A stretch of DNA of 59,328 nucleotides from Pseudomonas sp. C1C7 (GCF_013359595.1 NZ_JABFMP010000037.1:1-59328), one strand, 5' to 3'; positions 25,994 to 35,456 are shown, counted from the stretch's first letter. Notes: a model not told the origin generated them from the sequence alone. Translations and numbers: made by a program.

Positions 25994-27439
25994 TCAGTCG
26001 TGACTGACATGCGCGCGCTTGAGCAGCTTCTTGCACCGCTCGGACAAATGGAGCACCCGCAGATGTTTCCCGGCCTTGGCATAACGCTCGCGCAAGGTCT
26101 TGAGGGCGGCGATGGCCGAGTAGTCGACGAAGCTCAGGTGGCGGCAGTCGATGGTCACCACCGCCGGGTCGTTGGCCGGATCGAACTGGTTGAGGAAAGG
26201 CGTGGTCGAGGCGAAGAACAGCGTGCCGTGCATCAGGTACAGCTTGCTGCCGTCGGCTTCCACATGGCTGTCGGCGTACAGTTCGCGGGCCTGCTGCCAG
26301 GCAAAGTTCAGCGCAGCAATGATGATCCCGCACAGCACCGCCGTGGCCAGATCGGTAAATACCGTGATCACCGTCACCGCGACAATCACCAGCACATCGT
26401 TGAGCGGCACCTTGTTCACCACCCGCAGCGAGGCCCAGGCGAAGGTCTGCTGCGACACCACGAACATCACCCCCACCAGCGCCGCCAGCGGAATGCGCTC
26501 GATCAGCGGCGACAGGAACAGGATGAACAGCAGGATCGCCACCCCGGCGACCACCCCGGACAGGCGACCACGGCCGCCGGAACTGAGGTTGATCACGGTC
26601 TGGCCGATCATCGCGCAACCGCCCATGCCGCCGAACGCACCGGACACCACGTTCGCCGCGCCCAGCGCCACGCACTCGCGGTCCGGGTAGCCGCGGCTCT
26701 CGGTGATTTCGTCGGTGAGGTTCAGGGTCAGCAGGGTTTCCAGCAGGCCCACCAGCGCCATCAGGATCGCGTAGGGGGCGATGATGCGCAGGGTGTCGAG
26801 GTTCCACGCAATGTCCGGCAAGGCGAAGGTCGGCAGGCCGCCGGCGATGTGCGCCATGTCGCCGAGGGTGCGGGTCGGCAGGCCGAGCAGGTACACCGCC
26901 AGCCCCACGCCGAGAATCGCCACCAGCGCCGGCGGCACCGTGCGGGTCAGGCGCGGCAACACGTAGACGATCGCCATCGTCACCGCGACCAGCCCGATCA
27001 TCATGTACAGCGGCGCACCGCTCAGCCAGGCCTCACCGTCCTTGAAGTGCTCCAGCTGTGCCAGGGCAATGATGATCGCCAGGCCGTTGACGAACCCGAG
27101 CATCACCGGGTGCGGCACCATGCGCACCAGCTTGCCGAGCCTGAGCAGACCGAACGCCATCATGATCAACCCGCCCAGCAACACCGTGGCCAGCAAATAC
27201 TGCACCCCGTGCTGCACCACCAGCGCGACGATCACCACCGCCATCGACCCCGCAGCTCCCGACACCATGCCCGGCCGCCCGCCGAACAGCGCGGTCAGCG
27301 TACAGATGAAGAACGCGCCATACAGGCCCATCAACGGATTGAGATGAGCCACCAGCGCAAAGGCGATGCATTCGGGCAGTAAGGCAAAAGACGTGGTGAG
27401 GCCGGCCAGGATATCGGCGCGCAGATTTTTTGGTTTCAT
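25994..27439 (-). CDS. SulP-family anion transporter with STAS domain
   Basis: 481 residues from MKPKNLRADILAGLTTSFAL; a longer frame to 27499 exists without a ribosome site. About eleven to twelve membrane segments with the SulP core patterns (PECIAFALVA, GGMGGCAMIGQTVINL) and a C-terminal STAS domain from about 400 (TIDCRHLSFVDYSAI). Family members move sulfate, bicarbonate or dicarboxylates. No carbonic anhydrase or cys gene is next to it, so the substrate is open. Start uncertain. Confidence 0.88.
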   Translation of the reverse strand: MKPKNLRADILAGLTTSFALLPECIAFALVAHLNPLMGLYGAFFICTLTALFGGRPGMVSGAAGSMAVVIVALVVQHGVQYLLATVLLGGLIMMAFGLLRLGKLVRMVPHPVMLGFVNGLAIIIALAQLEHFKDGEAWLSGAPLYMMIGLVAVTMAIVYVLPRLTRTVPPALVAILGVGLAVYLLGLPTRTLGDMAHIAGGLPTFALPDIAWNLDTLRIIAPYAILMALVGLLETLLTLNLTDEITESRGYPDRECVALGAANVVSGAFGGMGGCAMIGQTVINLSSGGRGRLSGVVAGVAILLFILFLSPLIERIPLAALVGVMFVVSQQTFAWASLRVVNKVPLNDVLVIVAVTVITVFTDLATAVLCGIIIAALNFAWQQARELYADSHVEADGSKLYLMHGTLFFASTTPFLNQFDPANDPAVVTIDCRHLSFVDYSAIAALKTLRERYAKAGKHLRVLHLSERCKKLLKRAHVSHD

Positions 27440-27528
27440 GGGGGACCGCATGCAGGAGTCGCGAAAAGAATGTGCGGATGTTACGGATTTGAGGGCCACC
27501 CGGCCAGTTATGGCGATTTTGAGGACGC

Positions 27529-27619
27529 CATCGCGGGCAAGCCCGCTCCCACAAGGTCCGAGTCGTTCGTTGATTTTGTGAACGACTCAATTCCTGTGGC
27601 AGCGGGCTTGCCCGCGATG
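27529..27619. repeat. REPIN with nested inner hairpin
   Basis: Outer arms 27529-27553 and 27595-27619 (GCGGGCAAGCCCGCT type, one mismatch). Inside lies a perfect 9-bp inverted repeat, GAGTCGTTC (27560-27568) and GAACGACTC (27580-27588). Confidence 0.85.
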
Positions 27620-27644
27620 AACGATGACGCGGTCTAAAGCGAAC

Positions 27645-28538
27645 TCACACCATCTCGTTACGAATCCACTCCACCACCGAAGTCCGCTTGGGCACCCAAC
27701 CCAACAGTTCCCGGGCATGCTTGCCACGCACCCGGCTATTGGAACCCAGGCCATAGTTGGCCATTTCATACCCCCACTCGGCCTCCGCGTCCTTGAGCGG
27801 CCAGTCCTGCGGTTCACCCAGGTTCAGCGCCTTGGCCATGGCCGTAGTCATCTCAACGAACGACGCCTCGCCGCTTTCCACAAAGTAGAAAGTGCCCGGC
27901 ACATTTTTGGTCAGCGCCAGCAGATACAGCGACACCACATCCTCGATATGCACGTTGGACCAGATGTTCTGCCCGGTCCCGACATGGCGCACCACGCCGC
28001 TTTTGCGCGCCTGTTTCAGCAGTCGCGGCAACTGCACACTGTCGCGATTGACGCCCAGGCTGTGGCCGTAGATCAGGGTGTTACAGATGACCGCCGAGTT
28101 CACGCCGTCCTTCGCCGCCGCCAGGATCAGGTTGTCGATGGCCACCCGGGCGGCCTTGTCCACGGTCGGTTCCGGCAGGTTGTCTTCGAAGTAGATGACG
28201 TCGCTGGATTTGCCGCCCGAGGCATCGCCGACGATGCTCGAACCGCTGGTGTGCAGAAACACTTTGTTCGTGCCGCGCAGGGCATCGAGCAAGGCCTCCA
28301 CCGCGCCGCGATGGTCGCTGCTGGCGGCGTTGATCACCGCGTCGGCGGCACGGGCTTGCTCGGCCAGCAATGCGCGGTTATCCAGGGTGCCGATCACCGG
28401 AGTGATGCCCAGTGCCTTGAGTTCATCGGCCTGCTCGGCATTGCGTACCAGACCGGTAACGCTGTGGCCCGCCTGGATCAGGCCCGTGGCGATGGAACCG
28501 CCGATGAAGCCGGCAGCGCCGGTAACGAATACGTTCAT
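27645..28538 (-). CDS. NAD-dependent epimerase/dehydratase-family protein (atypical extended SDR)
   Basis: 297 residues from an ATG with GGGAG upstream. Starts with MNVFVTGAAGFIGGSIATGL, the Rossmann GxxGxxG. The usual YxxxK is not obvious; the region has ICNTLIYGHSLG, as in atypical SDRs that act as NAD(P)-binding reductases. The substrate cannot be read from sequence. A LysR gene precedes it by 103 bp on the same strand and may control it. Confidence 0.8.
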   Translation of the reverse strand: MNVFVTGAAGFIGGSIATGLIQAGHSVTGLVRNAEQADELKALGITPVIGTLDNRALLAEQARAADAVINAASSDHRGAVEALLDALRGTNKVFLHTSGSSIVGDASGGKSSDVIYFEDNLPEPTVDKAARVAIDNLILAAAKDGVNSAVICNTLIYGHSLGVNRDSVQLPRLLKQARKSGVVRHVGTGQNIWSNVHIEDVVSLYLLALTKNVPGTFYFVESGEASFVEMTTAMAKALNLGEPQDWPLKDAEAEWGYEMANYGLGSNSRVRGKHARELLGWVPKRTSVVEWIRNEMV

Positions 28539-28641
28539 GGAGAAACTCCCTGCGTTGATAAGTGATGCAAGGAGTATCGGGCAGCGGTCGGCGAGGAAAA
28601 ATCCCCGCTGACCCAATTCACTCTTGCGCAGGGATCACGAA

Positions 28642-29553
28642 TCAGTCCTTGAAGTCCGAGCTGGCATAGAGCGCCAGCTTGCCCTGGATGAAGTCGAGGA
28701 AACATTGAATGCGCAAGGCCAGTTGCGAGTTGCGGTAGTACACCGCGTTGATCGGCTGGCGGTAGCCGCTGTTGAACTCGGCCAGCAGCACTTTCAAGCG
28801 CCCGGCACGAATGTCCTCGATGGTCATGTAGTGCGACAGGCTGGCAATGCCCTGCCCTTCCAGCGCCAGATGGCGAATGGTCTCGCCGCTGGAGGCGCTG
28901 AGCGCGGCGTCGATCGGCCAGCGATCGCCATGCACGTGGCGCAACGGCCACTGGTTGAGGCCTTCGTTCTGGGTGAAGCCCAGCAGGCTATGACCGGACA
29001 GGTCGGCGACGGCCGTCGGCGTGCCGTGCCTCTGCAGATAAGCAGGGCTGGCGACAATGTGAATCGGGCTGCAACCGAGTGAGCGCGCGTGCAGGGTCGA
29101 GTCGGCCAGGGTGCCGATGCGGATGGCGATGTCGGTGCTTTGTTCGAGCAGGTCGATGATCAGGTCGTTGCTGTTGAGTTCAAGCTGGATCTGCGGGTAG
29201 AGACGGCGGAACTCATCGATGTAGGGCACGATGGCGTGCAGCATGAAGGGTGATGCGGCGTTGATCCGCAGGCGTCCGGACGGCATCTGCTGACGCGATG
29301 ACAGGCGCTCTTCGAGTTCGTCCATCTGGTCGAGAATCAGCTTGGCGTGCTCGAAGAAGTACTTGCCCTCCTCGGTCAGGTCCATGCGTCTTGTCGTGCG
29401 GTTGATCAGGGTGGTGTCGAGCTTGGCCTCGAGCCGCGACAAGGTGCGGCTCACCGCCGACGGCGTCTGCCCGACCTGCTCGGCCGCCGCGGAAATCGAT
29501 CCGCATTCAATCACGCAGACGAAGATCTGCAATTCATCGGATCTGGCTTTCAC
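28642..29553 (-). CDS. LysR-family transcriptional regulator (CrgA-like)
   Basis: 303 residues: winged HTH in residues 1-60 (SISAAAEQVGQTPSAVSRTLSRLE), a linker helix, and a periplasmic-binding-protein-like effector domain with SPFMLHAIVPYI. The NRTTRRMDLTEEG segment is typical of the CrgA/YafC group. It is not divergent from a target; the SDR gene follows on the same strand and mdaB lies upstream. Confidence 0.88.
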   Translation of the reverse strand: MKARSDELQIFVCVIECGSISAAAEQVGQTPSAVSRTLSRLEAKLDTTLINRTTRRMDLTEEGKYFFEHAKLILDQMDELEERLSSRQQMPSGRLRINAASPFMLHAIVPYIDEFRRLYPQIQLELNSNDLIIDLLEQSTDIAIRIGTLADSTLHARSLGCSPIHIVASPAYLQRHGTPTAVADLSGHSLLGFTQNEGLNQWPLRHVHGDRWPIDAALSASSGETIRHLALEGQGIASLSHYMTIEDIRAGRLKVLLAEFNSGYRQPINAVYYRNSQLALRIQCFLDFIQGKLALYASSDFKD

Positions 29554-29639
29554 GTGTGTTCCTTGTCGATAGTCCGAGGGCCAATGCGCTGAACCTTGGC
29601 CCAGATGCTACAGCTCTGACTTTCGATAGTAGTCGAGCA

Positions 29640-30230
29640 TCACGCCTTGAGGCCAAACACCTCAGCCAGATGCCGCTCGTACTGCGCCACATGCCCTTCG
29701 ATGTCCGGACGCTTCATCACGTCCACCGCCAGGAAGGTCGGCAGGCCGGTCATGCCCAGGAATTCGTTGGCCTTGTGGAACGGGAAGTACACCGCGTCCA
29801 CACCCTTGCCTTCGAAGAAATCGGTCGGATCGTCGAAGGCCTGCTGCGGTGCGTTCCAGGTCAGCGACAGCATGTACTGCTTGCCCTGGATCAGGCCGCC
29901 GCTGCCGTACTTCTGCGACGAGTCGGCGCGGGTGCGGCCGTCACTGGCATAGAGGCTGCCGTGGCCTTCGGTGAAGACTTCGTCGATGTACTTTTTCACG
30001 GTCCACGGCGCGCCCATCCACCAGCCGGGCATCTGGTAAATGATCACGTCGGCCCAGAGGAACTTGGCCACTTCTTCGGCGATGTCGTAGCCGCCGTCGA
30101 TGAAGGTGGTTTTGACGTCCAGGCCACCCCGGTCCAGCACGGCCAGCGCGGCGTCGTGCAGGGTGGCGTTGTAGCGGCCGTCGGAGTGGGCGAATTGTTT
30201 GCCGCCGTTGAGCAACAGGACTTTTTTCAT
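29640..30230 (-). CDS. mdaB: MdaB-type NADPH:quinone reductase
   Basis: 196 residues, flavodoxin-like fold: MKKVLLLNGGKQFAHSDGRYN at the N-terminus (FMN/FAD phosphate loop), YQMPGWWMGAPWTVKKYIDEV in the middle and TWNAPQQAF, all as in E. coli MdaB (193 residues). It reduces quinones by two electrons using NADPH. ATG at 30230. Divergent from the YgiN-like gene, which works in the same quinone chemistry in E. coli. Confidence 0.88.
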   Translation of the reverse strand: MKKVLLLNGGKQFAHSDGRYNATLHDAALAVLDRGGLDVKTTFIDGGYDIAEEVAKFLWADVIIYQMPGWWMGAPWTVKKYIDEVFTEGHGSLYASDGRTRADSSQKYGSGGLIQGKQYMLSLTWNAPQQAFDDPTDFFEGKGVDAVYFPFHKANEFLGMTGLPTFLAVDVMKRPDIEGHVAQYERHLAEVFGLKA

Positions 30231-30393
30231 CAGGAACTCGGAGGGGTTTGGAAATTTGAGGAGCGGCACCTTACCGATGCGCCTCGCGCGAAAAAAGCGG
30301 CGTTTTCGCAAAACTCATTTGACTCAAACGCAAGAATCAGCAGGAGATTGTTGCCTTAGAATGGCGCCGATTCTGACTTGAGGAGAGTTTTCA

Positions 30394-30708
30394 GTGAGTG
30401 AAATGCAAGGCTTCATCCTGCACGCCAAGACCCGCCCGGAAAAATCCGACGCCTTCGAAGCGTTTTTCAGCGGTTACGTGGAAGCGAGTCGCGCCGAACC
30501 CGGCTGCATCGAGTACCACATGCTGCGCGACAAGCAGGACCCGACCCTGTTTATCTTCTACGAGATCTGGCAATCCCAGGCCCACCTGGACGTGCATTCG
30601 AACCTGCCGCACATGAAGCAGTTTCTGGCTCAGCGCGACGAGTACCTGGAACGGGACTTCGAGATTCGCGCCATCGAGATGATCAGTTCGTCTTCCGCTA
30701 GCCGCTGA
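30394..30708 (+). CDS. Antibiotic biosynthesis monooxygenase (ABM) family, YgiN-like
   Basis: 104 residues with a GTG start preceded by GAGGAG. Single ABM ferredoxin-like domain: SEMQGFILHAKTRPEK, EPGCIEYHMLRDKQDPT, FIFYEIWQSQAHLDVH. E. coli YgiN is a quinol monooxygenase of this size. Its divergent partner here is mdaB, which supports a quinol/quinone role. The 3' end overlaps the convergent TauE gene by 11 bp. Confidence 0.82.
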   Translation: MSEMQGFILHAKTRPEKSDAFEAFFSGYVEASRAEPGCIEYHMLRDKQDPTLFIFYEIWQSQAHLDVHSNLPHMKQFLAQRDEYLERDFEIRAIEMISSSSASR

Positions 30709-31462
30709 TCAACAGATGGCCGCCGAGCAACCCCAGGCCAATGAAGAACACCCGCTTGAACAACACCGCGCTGATCCGCTGACGCAGCCACTGCCCCAGC
30801 CACATGCCGAGCACCGCCGGGATCAGCGCCAGCAGCGAGGCGCTCAACTCGCCCCCGCCCAGGGCGCCGCGCCATGACAGCCCGGCGGCCAGGGCCAGGG
30901 TCGAGACGGTGAACGACAGCCCCAGCGCCTGCACCAGTTCGTCCTTGCTCAGGCCCAGCGCTTGCAGATAAGGCACCGCCGGAATCACGAACACGCCGGT
31001 GGCCGAGGTGATGACACCGGTGATCAGCCCGCACAACGGACCGAGCCAGCCCTCGCTCTGTTCGCCGACGCGCAAGGTCGGCAAAAACAGCCCACTGAGC
31101 GCATAGAGCAACAACGCCGCCCCCAGACCGCGCACCACCCAATGCCCACCGACCATGCCGATCCACAGCGTGCCCGCGCCGGTGCCAATGAAGATCGCCA
31201 GCAGCATCGGCCACAGCCGCCTGATCAGCCCCCGCAGATGACCGCCGAACGCCAGTTGCCAGACATTGGTCAGCGTGGCCGGAATGATCAACAGCGCCGC
31301 AGCCTGCGACGGCGCCATAGCCAGACCGAGCAGGCCCATGGAGATGGTCGGCAGACCAAGGCCGATCACACCCTTGATGGTGCCGGCGAGCAGGAAGGTG
31401 GCAATGACCAGCACAGACAAGGCCAGACCGAGGTTTTGGTAGAACGCGGCGAGAGTATTCAT
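30698..31462 (-). CDS. TauE/SafE-family anion exporter
   Basis: 254 residues from an ATG at 31462, about eight membrane segments, with the paired TauE/SafE repeats (GTIKGVIGLGLPTISMGLLG and GLITGVITSATGVFVIPAVPY). These proteins move sulfonates, sulfite or other organic anions. Divergent from a LysR gene across a REPIN. Substrate not identifiable. Confidence 0.85.
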   Translation of the reverse strand: MNTLAAFYQNLGLALSVLVIATFLLAGTIKGVIGLGLPTISMGLLGLAMAPSQAAALLIIPATLTNVWQLAFGGHLRGLIRRLWPMLLAIFIGTGAGTLWIGMVGGHWVVRGLGAALLLYALSGLFLPTLRVGEQSEGWLGPLCGLITGVITSATGVFVIPAVPYLQALGLSKDELVQALGLSFTVSTLALAAGLSWRGALGGGELSASLLALIPAVLGMWLGQWLRQRISAVLFKRVFFIGLGLLGGHLLISG

Positions 31463-31564
31463 GGCGCTATCCTGCGCCTGGCGCGGGTGGTTGAAAATCT
31501 GCCATATACTGAGGGTGCCTCTTGCCTGGCAAGAGGCTGGATTTTTTGCGATGGCTACCGACGC

Positions 31565-31633
31565 CTTCGCGGGCAAGCCTCGCTCCTACAGGGCACCTCG
31601 ATCTCTTTGTAGGAGCGAGGCTTGCCCGCGAAG
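31565..31633. repeat. REPIN, GCGGGCAAG family
   Basis: Perfect 26-bp arms, 31565-31590 and 31608-31633. It lies in the divergent gap between the TauE and LysR genes, so their promoters must share the little sequence left. Confidence 0.85.
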
Positions 31634-31669
31634 AGGCCCTGACAGACACCACACCTCCCAAGGCCCCCC

Positions 31670-32554
31670 ATGCACTTCGACCTCACCGACCTGCGCCTCT
31701 ACCTGCACATCCTCGACACCGGCAACATCACCGCCGGCGCCGCGCGCAGTCATCTGTCCCTGGCAGCCGCCAGCGCAAGAATCCGGGCGATGGAATCTTC
31801 ATTGGGCGTGGATTTCCTCGAACGCGGCCGCCGTGGAGTCACGCCGACACCGGCTGGAAAGGCCCTGGCACAGCACGCTCGCCTGCTGCTGCAACAGGCC
31901 GAGCGCATGCAGCAGGACCTCGCCGAATATGCCAAGGGCGTCAAAGGTCAGGTCCGCCTGCTCTGCAACACCACGGCAATCGCCGAACACCTGCCGGAAC
32001 TGTTGGCGGACTTCCTCTGCCGTCATCCGAACCTCGACATCGACCTGCAGGAAATGCCCAGCCTGCGCATCGTCCACGCCCTGCGCCAGGGTGCGGCGGA
32101 TCTGGGCATCGTCTCCGATGCCGTCGACACCCACGAACTGCAAATCCTGCCCTTCCGTGACGATCCGCTGGCCCTGATCATGCCCCCCGACCATCCGTTG
32201 GCCGGGAACACGACACCGCGCTTCAGCGATACCCTGCGCCACGACTACGTCGGGCTGGCCGCCGACAGCGCCCTGGCGGTGTACCTCGAAGAACAGGCCT
32301 TGCACGCCGGCTCCCGCCTGCAGATCCGCATCCGCGCCGAAGGCTTCGACGGTGTGATGCGCATGGTCGCTCACGGCGCCGGCGTGGGCATCGTGCCGGC
32401 CGCCGCCCTGCAGCGATATACAGCCGACCAGGCGCTGAAAAGCTTCATCCTTGAAGAACCCTGGGCACAGCGCAAACTGCTGCTGTGCGCCCGTTCATTC
32501 ACCGGCCTGCCCGGCTACGCCCGAACCCTGCTCGACGCCCTGCGCGCCGACTGA
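31670..32554 (+). CDS. LysR-family transcriptional regulator
   Basis: 294 residues, N-terminal HTH (NITAGAARSHLSLAAASARIRAME) and PBP-like effector domain (HPNLDIDLQEMPSLRIVHALRQG). It is divergent from the TauE-type exporter gene and is its likely regulator. The last 60 bp overlap the end of a convergent permease gene. Confidence 0.88.
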   Translation: MHFDLTDLRLYLHILDTGNITAGAARSHLSLAAASARIRAMESSLGVDFLERGRRGVTPTPAGKALAQHARLLLQQAERMQQDLAEYAKGVKGQVRLLCNTTAIAEHLPELLADFLCRHPNLDIDLQEMPSLRIVHALRQGAADLGIVSDAVDTHELQILPFRDDPLALIMPPDHPLAGNTTPRFSDTLRHDYVGLAADSALAVYLEEQALHAGSRLQIRIRAEGFDGVMRMVAHGAGVGIVPAAALQRYTADQALKSFILEEPWAQRKLLLCARSFTGLPGYARTLLDALRAD

Positions 32555-33934
32555 AACCGGTTTGCCCTTGCGGAAAAACAGGCCGTAAACACAGCTGAGC
32601 AACAGCAGAAACGGCACGCCGAACACCAGGGTCATCTTGAAGTCGGCGGTGAAATAAGTGGTGATCATCACCGCCCCCATCAGCAGCAGACCCAGCCAGG
32701 TGGTGTAGGGAAACAGGCGCATGCGGAACGACAGTTTGCGTTCGCCGTGGCGCTGGTGATAACGCCGGAAGCAGTAGTGCGTCAGGAAGATCATGAACCA
32801 GGTGAAGATGGCGCCGAACATGGAAATCGCCATCATCAGGGTGAACGAACTTTCCGGATACAAGATGTTGAGCAGGGTCGCCAAAGCGATGCCCGAACTG
32901 GATAGCAACAATGCGTTCAACGGAATCCCCGACGGGCTCAACTTGCCCATGGCCTTGGGCGCGTAGCCGCCACGGGACAGGCTGAACATCATGCGCGTGG
33001 TGATGTACAACTGGCTGTTCATCGCCGACAGCGCCGCAATCAGGATCACGAAGTTCATCACCCCGGTCGCACCGGGAATTCCAATCGCCTGCATCACCGT
33101 GACGAACGGGCTCTGGGTCTGGCCGGAGCGGTCCCACGGTACGATCGCCAGCATCAGCGCCAGGGTCAGCAGGTAGAACACCACCAGCCGCACGATGGTC
33201 CCGCGAAAGGCTTTCTTCACCGCCTGTTCCGGGTCCTTGGCTTCACCGGCCGCCACCGCGATCATCTCCACGCTCAGGTAGCTGAAGATCGACACGATCA
33301 CGGCGATCCACATGCCCTGCACGCCATTGGGGAAAAACCCGCCATGGGCGGTGTAGTTGTGAACGCCGTACTCGGGGTTGGCGGAGCCGAACACCAGGTA
33401 CACCGCCAGAATGATGAAGCCGACGATGGCGCCGATCTTGATGGTCGAGAACCAGTACTCGAAGGTGCCGAAGGTCTTCACGCTGATGGCGTTGAGCACG
33501 ATCAGCACACTGGAGAACGACAGGATCCACACCCACTCCGGCACGTTGGCGAACCAGTACTTCATGTACATCGCCACCGCCGTCACCTCGGTGCCGACCG
33601 CCAGCACGATGGCCGCCCAGTAGGCATAGCGCACCAGGAAACCCGCCAGCGGGCTGATATAAAACTCGGCATAGGCGCCGAACGAGCCGGAGGTCGAATG
33701 GGCCACGGTCATTTCCGCCAGGCAACCCATCAGCAGCAGGGTGATGATCGCGCCAATGGCGTAGCTGACCAGCACACTCGGCCCTGCATAACCGATGGCG
33801 TAGGCGCTGCCCATGAACAGCCCAGTGCCGATCGCGCCGCCGATGGCGATCATGCTCATCTGCCCCGACGTCAGCTGGCGCCGCAAGCCGTTTTCACGGT
33901 TGGATATCGTTTCAAAACCAGAGTTTTCGGTCAT
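32495..33934 (-). CDS. Amino-acid permease (APC superfamily, AAT family)
   Basis: 479 residues, twelve membrane segments, N-terminal LTSGQMSMIAIGGAIGTGLF signature and a GSFGAYAEFYISPLAGF loop. It follows kynU by 129 bp on the same strand. In P. aeruginosa the gene next to kynU (PA2079) is also an amino-acid permease, so a role in uptake of tryptophan, kynurenine or an aromatic product is likely. The C-terminal tail after about residue 450 is Gly/Gln-rich and runs into the LysR gene, which may reflect loss of an older stop codon. Confidence 0.87.
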   Translation of the reverse strand: MTENSGFETISNRENGLRRQLTSGQMSMIAIGGAIGTGLFMGSAYAIGYAGPSVLVSYAIGAIITLLLMGCLAEMTVAHSTSGSFGAYAEFYISPLAGFLVRYAYWAAIVLAVGTEVTAVAMYMKYWFANVPEWVWILSFSSVLIVLNAISVKTFGTFEYWFSTIKIGAIVGFIILAVYLVFGSANPEYGVHNYTAHGGFFPNGVQGMWIAVIVSIFSYLSVEMIAVAAGEAKDPEQAVKKAFRGTIVRLVVFYLLTLALMLAIVPWDRSGQTQSPFVTVMQAIGIPGATGVMNFVILIAALSAMNSQLYITTRMMFSLSRGGYAPKAMGKLSPSGIPLNALLLSSSGIALATLLNILYPESSFTLMMAISMFGAIFTWFMIFLTHYCFRRYHQRHGERKLSFRMRLFPYTTWLGLLLMGAVMITTYFTADFKMTLVFGVPFLLLLSCVYGLFFRKGKPVSVGAQGVEQGSGVAGQAGE

Positions 33935-34024
33935 TTCTATGGCCTTTGGATTTTGTCTTTCTTGAAGGGCACGTTGTTGTTTTTTACCGATGAACAGCGG
34001 GACCGATCAGCGCACAAACGAATG

Positions 34025-34046
34025 CCGCCGGGAATAACCCCGGCGG
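34025..34046. other. Strong stem-loop between kynU and the permease gene
   Basis: CCGCCGGG, AATAAC loop, CCCGGCGG: perfect 8-bp GC stem, no T tract on either side. In the kynU-permease transcript it could stabilise the kynU message or reduce read-through. Confidence 0.5.
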
Positions 34047-34063
34047 TACGTACGCATGATCCA

Positions 34064-35314
34064 TCAGGTGACGCTGTGGCGAACCTGGAACTGCGCTTGC
34101 GCCCAGGTTTTCTGATCGAGAATTTCGCCGAGGACCTGCACCGCGTCCCAGACCTCGGTGAAGCTCGTGTACAACGGAGTGAAGCCAAAGCGCATGATCC
34201 GCGGCTCGCGGTAGTCACCGATCACGCCACGGGCGATCAGGGCCTGGATCACCGCGTAGCCTTCGGGGTGTTCGAAGCTGACGTGGCTGCCGCGCTTCGC
34301 ATGCTCGCGCGGCGTGACCAGGGTCAGCTCATGGCCGGCGCAGCGTTGCTCGACCAGCTCGATGAACAGGTCGGTCAGGGCCAGGGATTTACGGCGCAGG
34401 CTGGCGATGTCGGTCTGGGCGAAGACATCCAGGCCGCACTCGACCATCGCCAGTGACGTGATCGGCTGGGTGCCGCACAGATAACGGGCGATGCCCTGGC
34501 TCGGCTCGTAACGGGACTCCATGGCGAACTGCCGCGAATGGCCGAACCAGCCGGACAGCGGCTGCGGCACCAGATCGCACAATGGCGGCGAGACCCAGAC
34601 GAACGCCTGGGAGCCGGGGCCGCCATTGAGGTATTTGTAGGTGCAGCCAATGGCGTAGTCGGCGCCCGCCCGATGCAGGTCCACCGGCACTGCGCCAGCG
34701 GAGTGCGCCAGGTCCCAGATGGTCAGCGCGCCGCACTCGTGGGCCAGTTCGGTCAGGGCCTGCATGTCGTGCATGTAGCCGGTCTTGTAGTTGACGTGAG
34801 TGAGCATCACCACTGCCGTGTCCTGGTCGATCGCCCGCGGCAGCTCTTCGGGGCTGTCCACCAGACGCAGGCTGTAGCCCTGCTGCAGCATCTCGGCCAG
34901 GCCTTCGGCGATGTACAGGTCGGTGGGGAAGTTGCTGCTCTCGGTGACGATCACCCGGCGTGTCGGTGAACGGCTTGCCTGCACGCGCAATGCGGCGCTG
35001 AGCACCTTGAACAGGTTGACCGAGGTGGTATCGGTGATCACCACTTCGCCGTCACCGGCGCCGATCAGGCCGGCCAGGCGGTTGCCCAGGCGCTCGCTCA
35101 GATCGCGCCAGCCGGCGGTGTTCCAGCTGCGAATCAGGCCATTGCCCCACTCTTCGGCGATCACCGCCTGGGCCCGTGCCAGCGCCGCGACAGGCCGCGC
35201 GCCCAGGGAGTTGCCATCGAGATAAATCACGCCTTCGGGCAGCGCGAACTGTTGGCGCAACGGCGCCAGGGCGTCCTGGGCATCGAGGGCCAGGCAATCG
35301 TTTCTTGTTGTCAT
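34064..35314 (-). CDS. kynU: Kynureninase
   Basis: 416 residues, fold-type I PLP enzyme that splits kynurenine to anthranilate and alanine. Landmarks: YLDGNSLGARP near the N-terminus, TDTTSVNLFKV (phosphate cup), WDLAHSAGAVPVDLH (the Asp that pairs with the PLP nitrogen) and the Schiff-base Lys in GCTYKYLNGGPGS. The ATG at 35314 gives the family length; the frame extends 60 codons further upstream into the divergent promoter. Divergent from kynR. Confidence 0.95.
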   Translation of the reverse strand: MTTRNDCLALDAQDALAPLRQQFALPEGVIYLDGNSLGARPVAALARAQAVIAEEWGNGLIRSWNTAGWRDLSERLGNRLAGLIGAGDGEVVITDTTSVNLFKVLSAALRVQASRSPTRRVIVTESSNFPTDLYIAEGLAEMLQQGYSLRLVDSPEELPRAIDQDTAVVMLTHVNYKTGYMHDMQALTELAHECGALTIWDLAHSAGAVPVDLHRAGADYAIGCTYKYLNGGPGSQAFVWVSPPLCDLVPQPLSGWFGHSRQFAMESRYEPSQGIARYLCGTQPITSLAMVECGLDVFAQTDIASLRRKSLALTDLFIELVEQRCAGHELTLVTPREHAKRGSHVSFEHPEGYAVIQALIARGVIGDYREPRIMRFGFTPLYTSFTEVWDAVQVLGEILDQKTWAQAQFQVRHSVT

Positions 35315-35404
35315 GGTGAGTCCTGTTTCGGGCAGGTCGTGAAAGTCGCCAGGCGCAGTGTAAATCGCCTGTATCGGTGGAAAGATAATGAACGAAGCAT
35401 TGAA

Positions 35405-35456
35405 GAATTTTCGTGCAAAGTGCGCAGCCATCGCGTAGTTATCTCGCAGAAAATTC
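35405..35456. promoter_or_regulatory. Candidate KynR-binding palindromes, kynU-kynR gap
   Basis: GAATTTTC (35405-35412) and GAAAATTC (35449-35456), 44 bp apart, i.e. about four helical turns, in the divergent region. Similar elements recur before kynB. Lrp-type regulators bind repeated AT-rich palindromes, so KynR is the natural candidate. Confidence 0.35.

Noticed and set aside
26000..27382. 460-codon frame opposite the SulP gene
   Set aside because: Its His/Gln/Arg-rich translation comes from the complement of transmembrane codons. The SulP and STAS motifs are on the minus strand.
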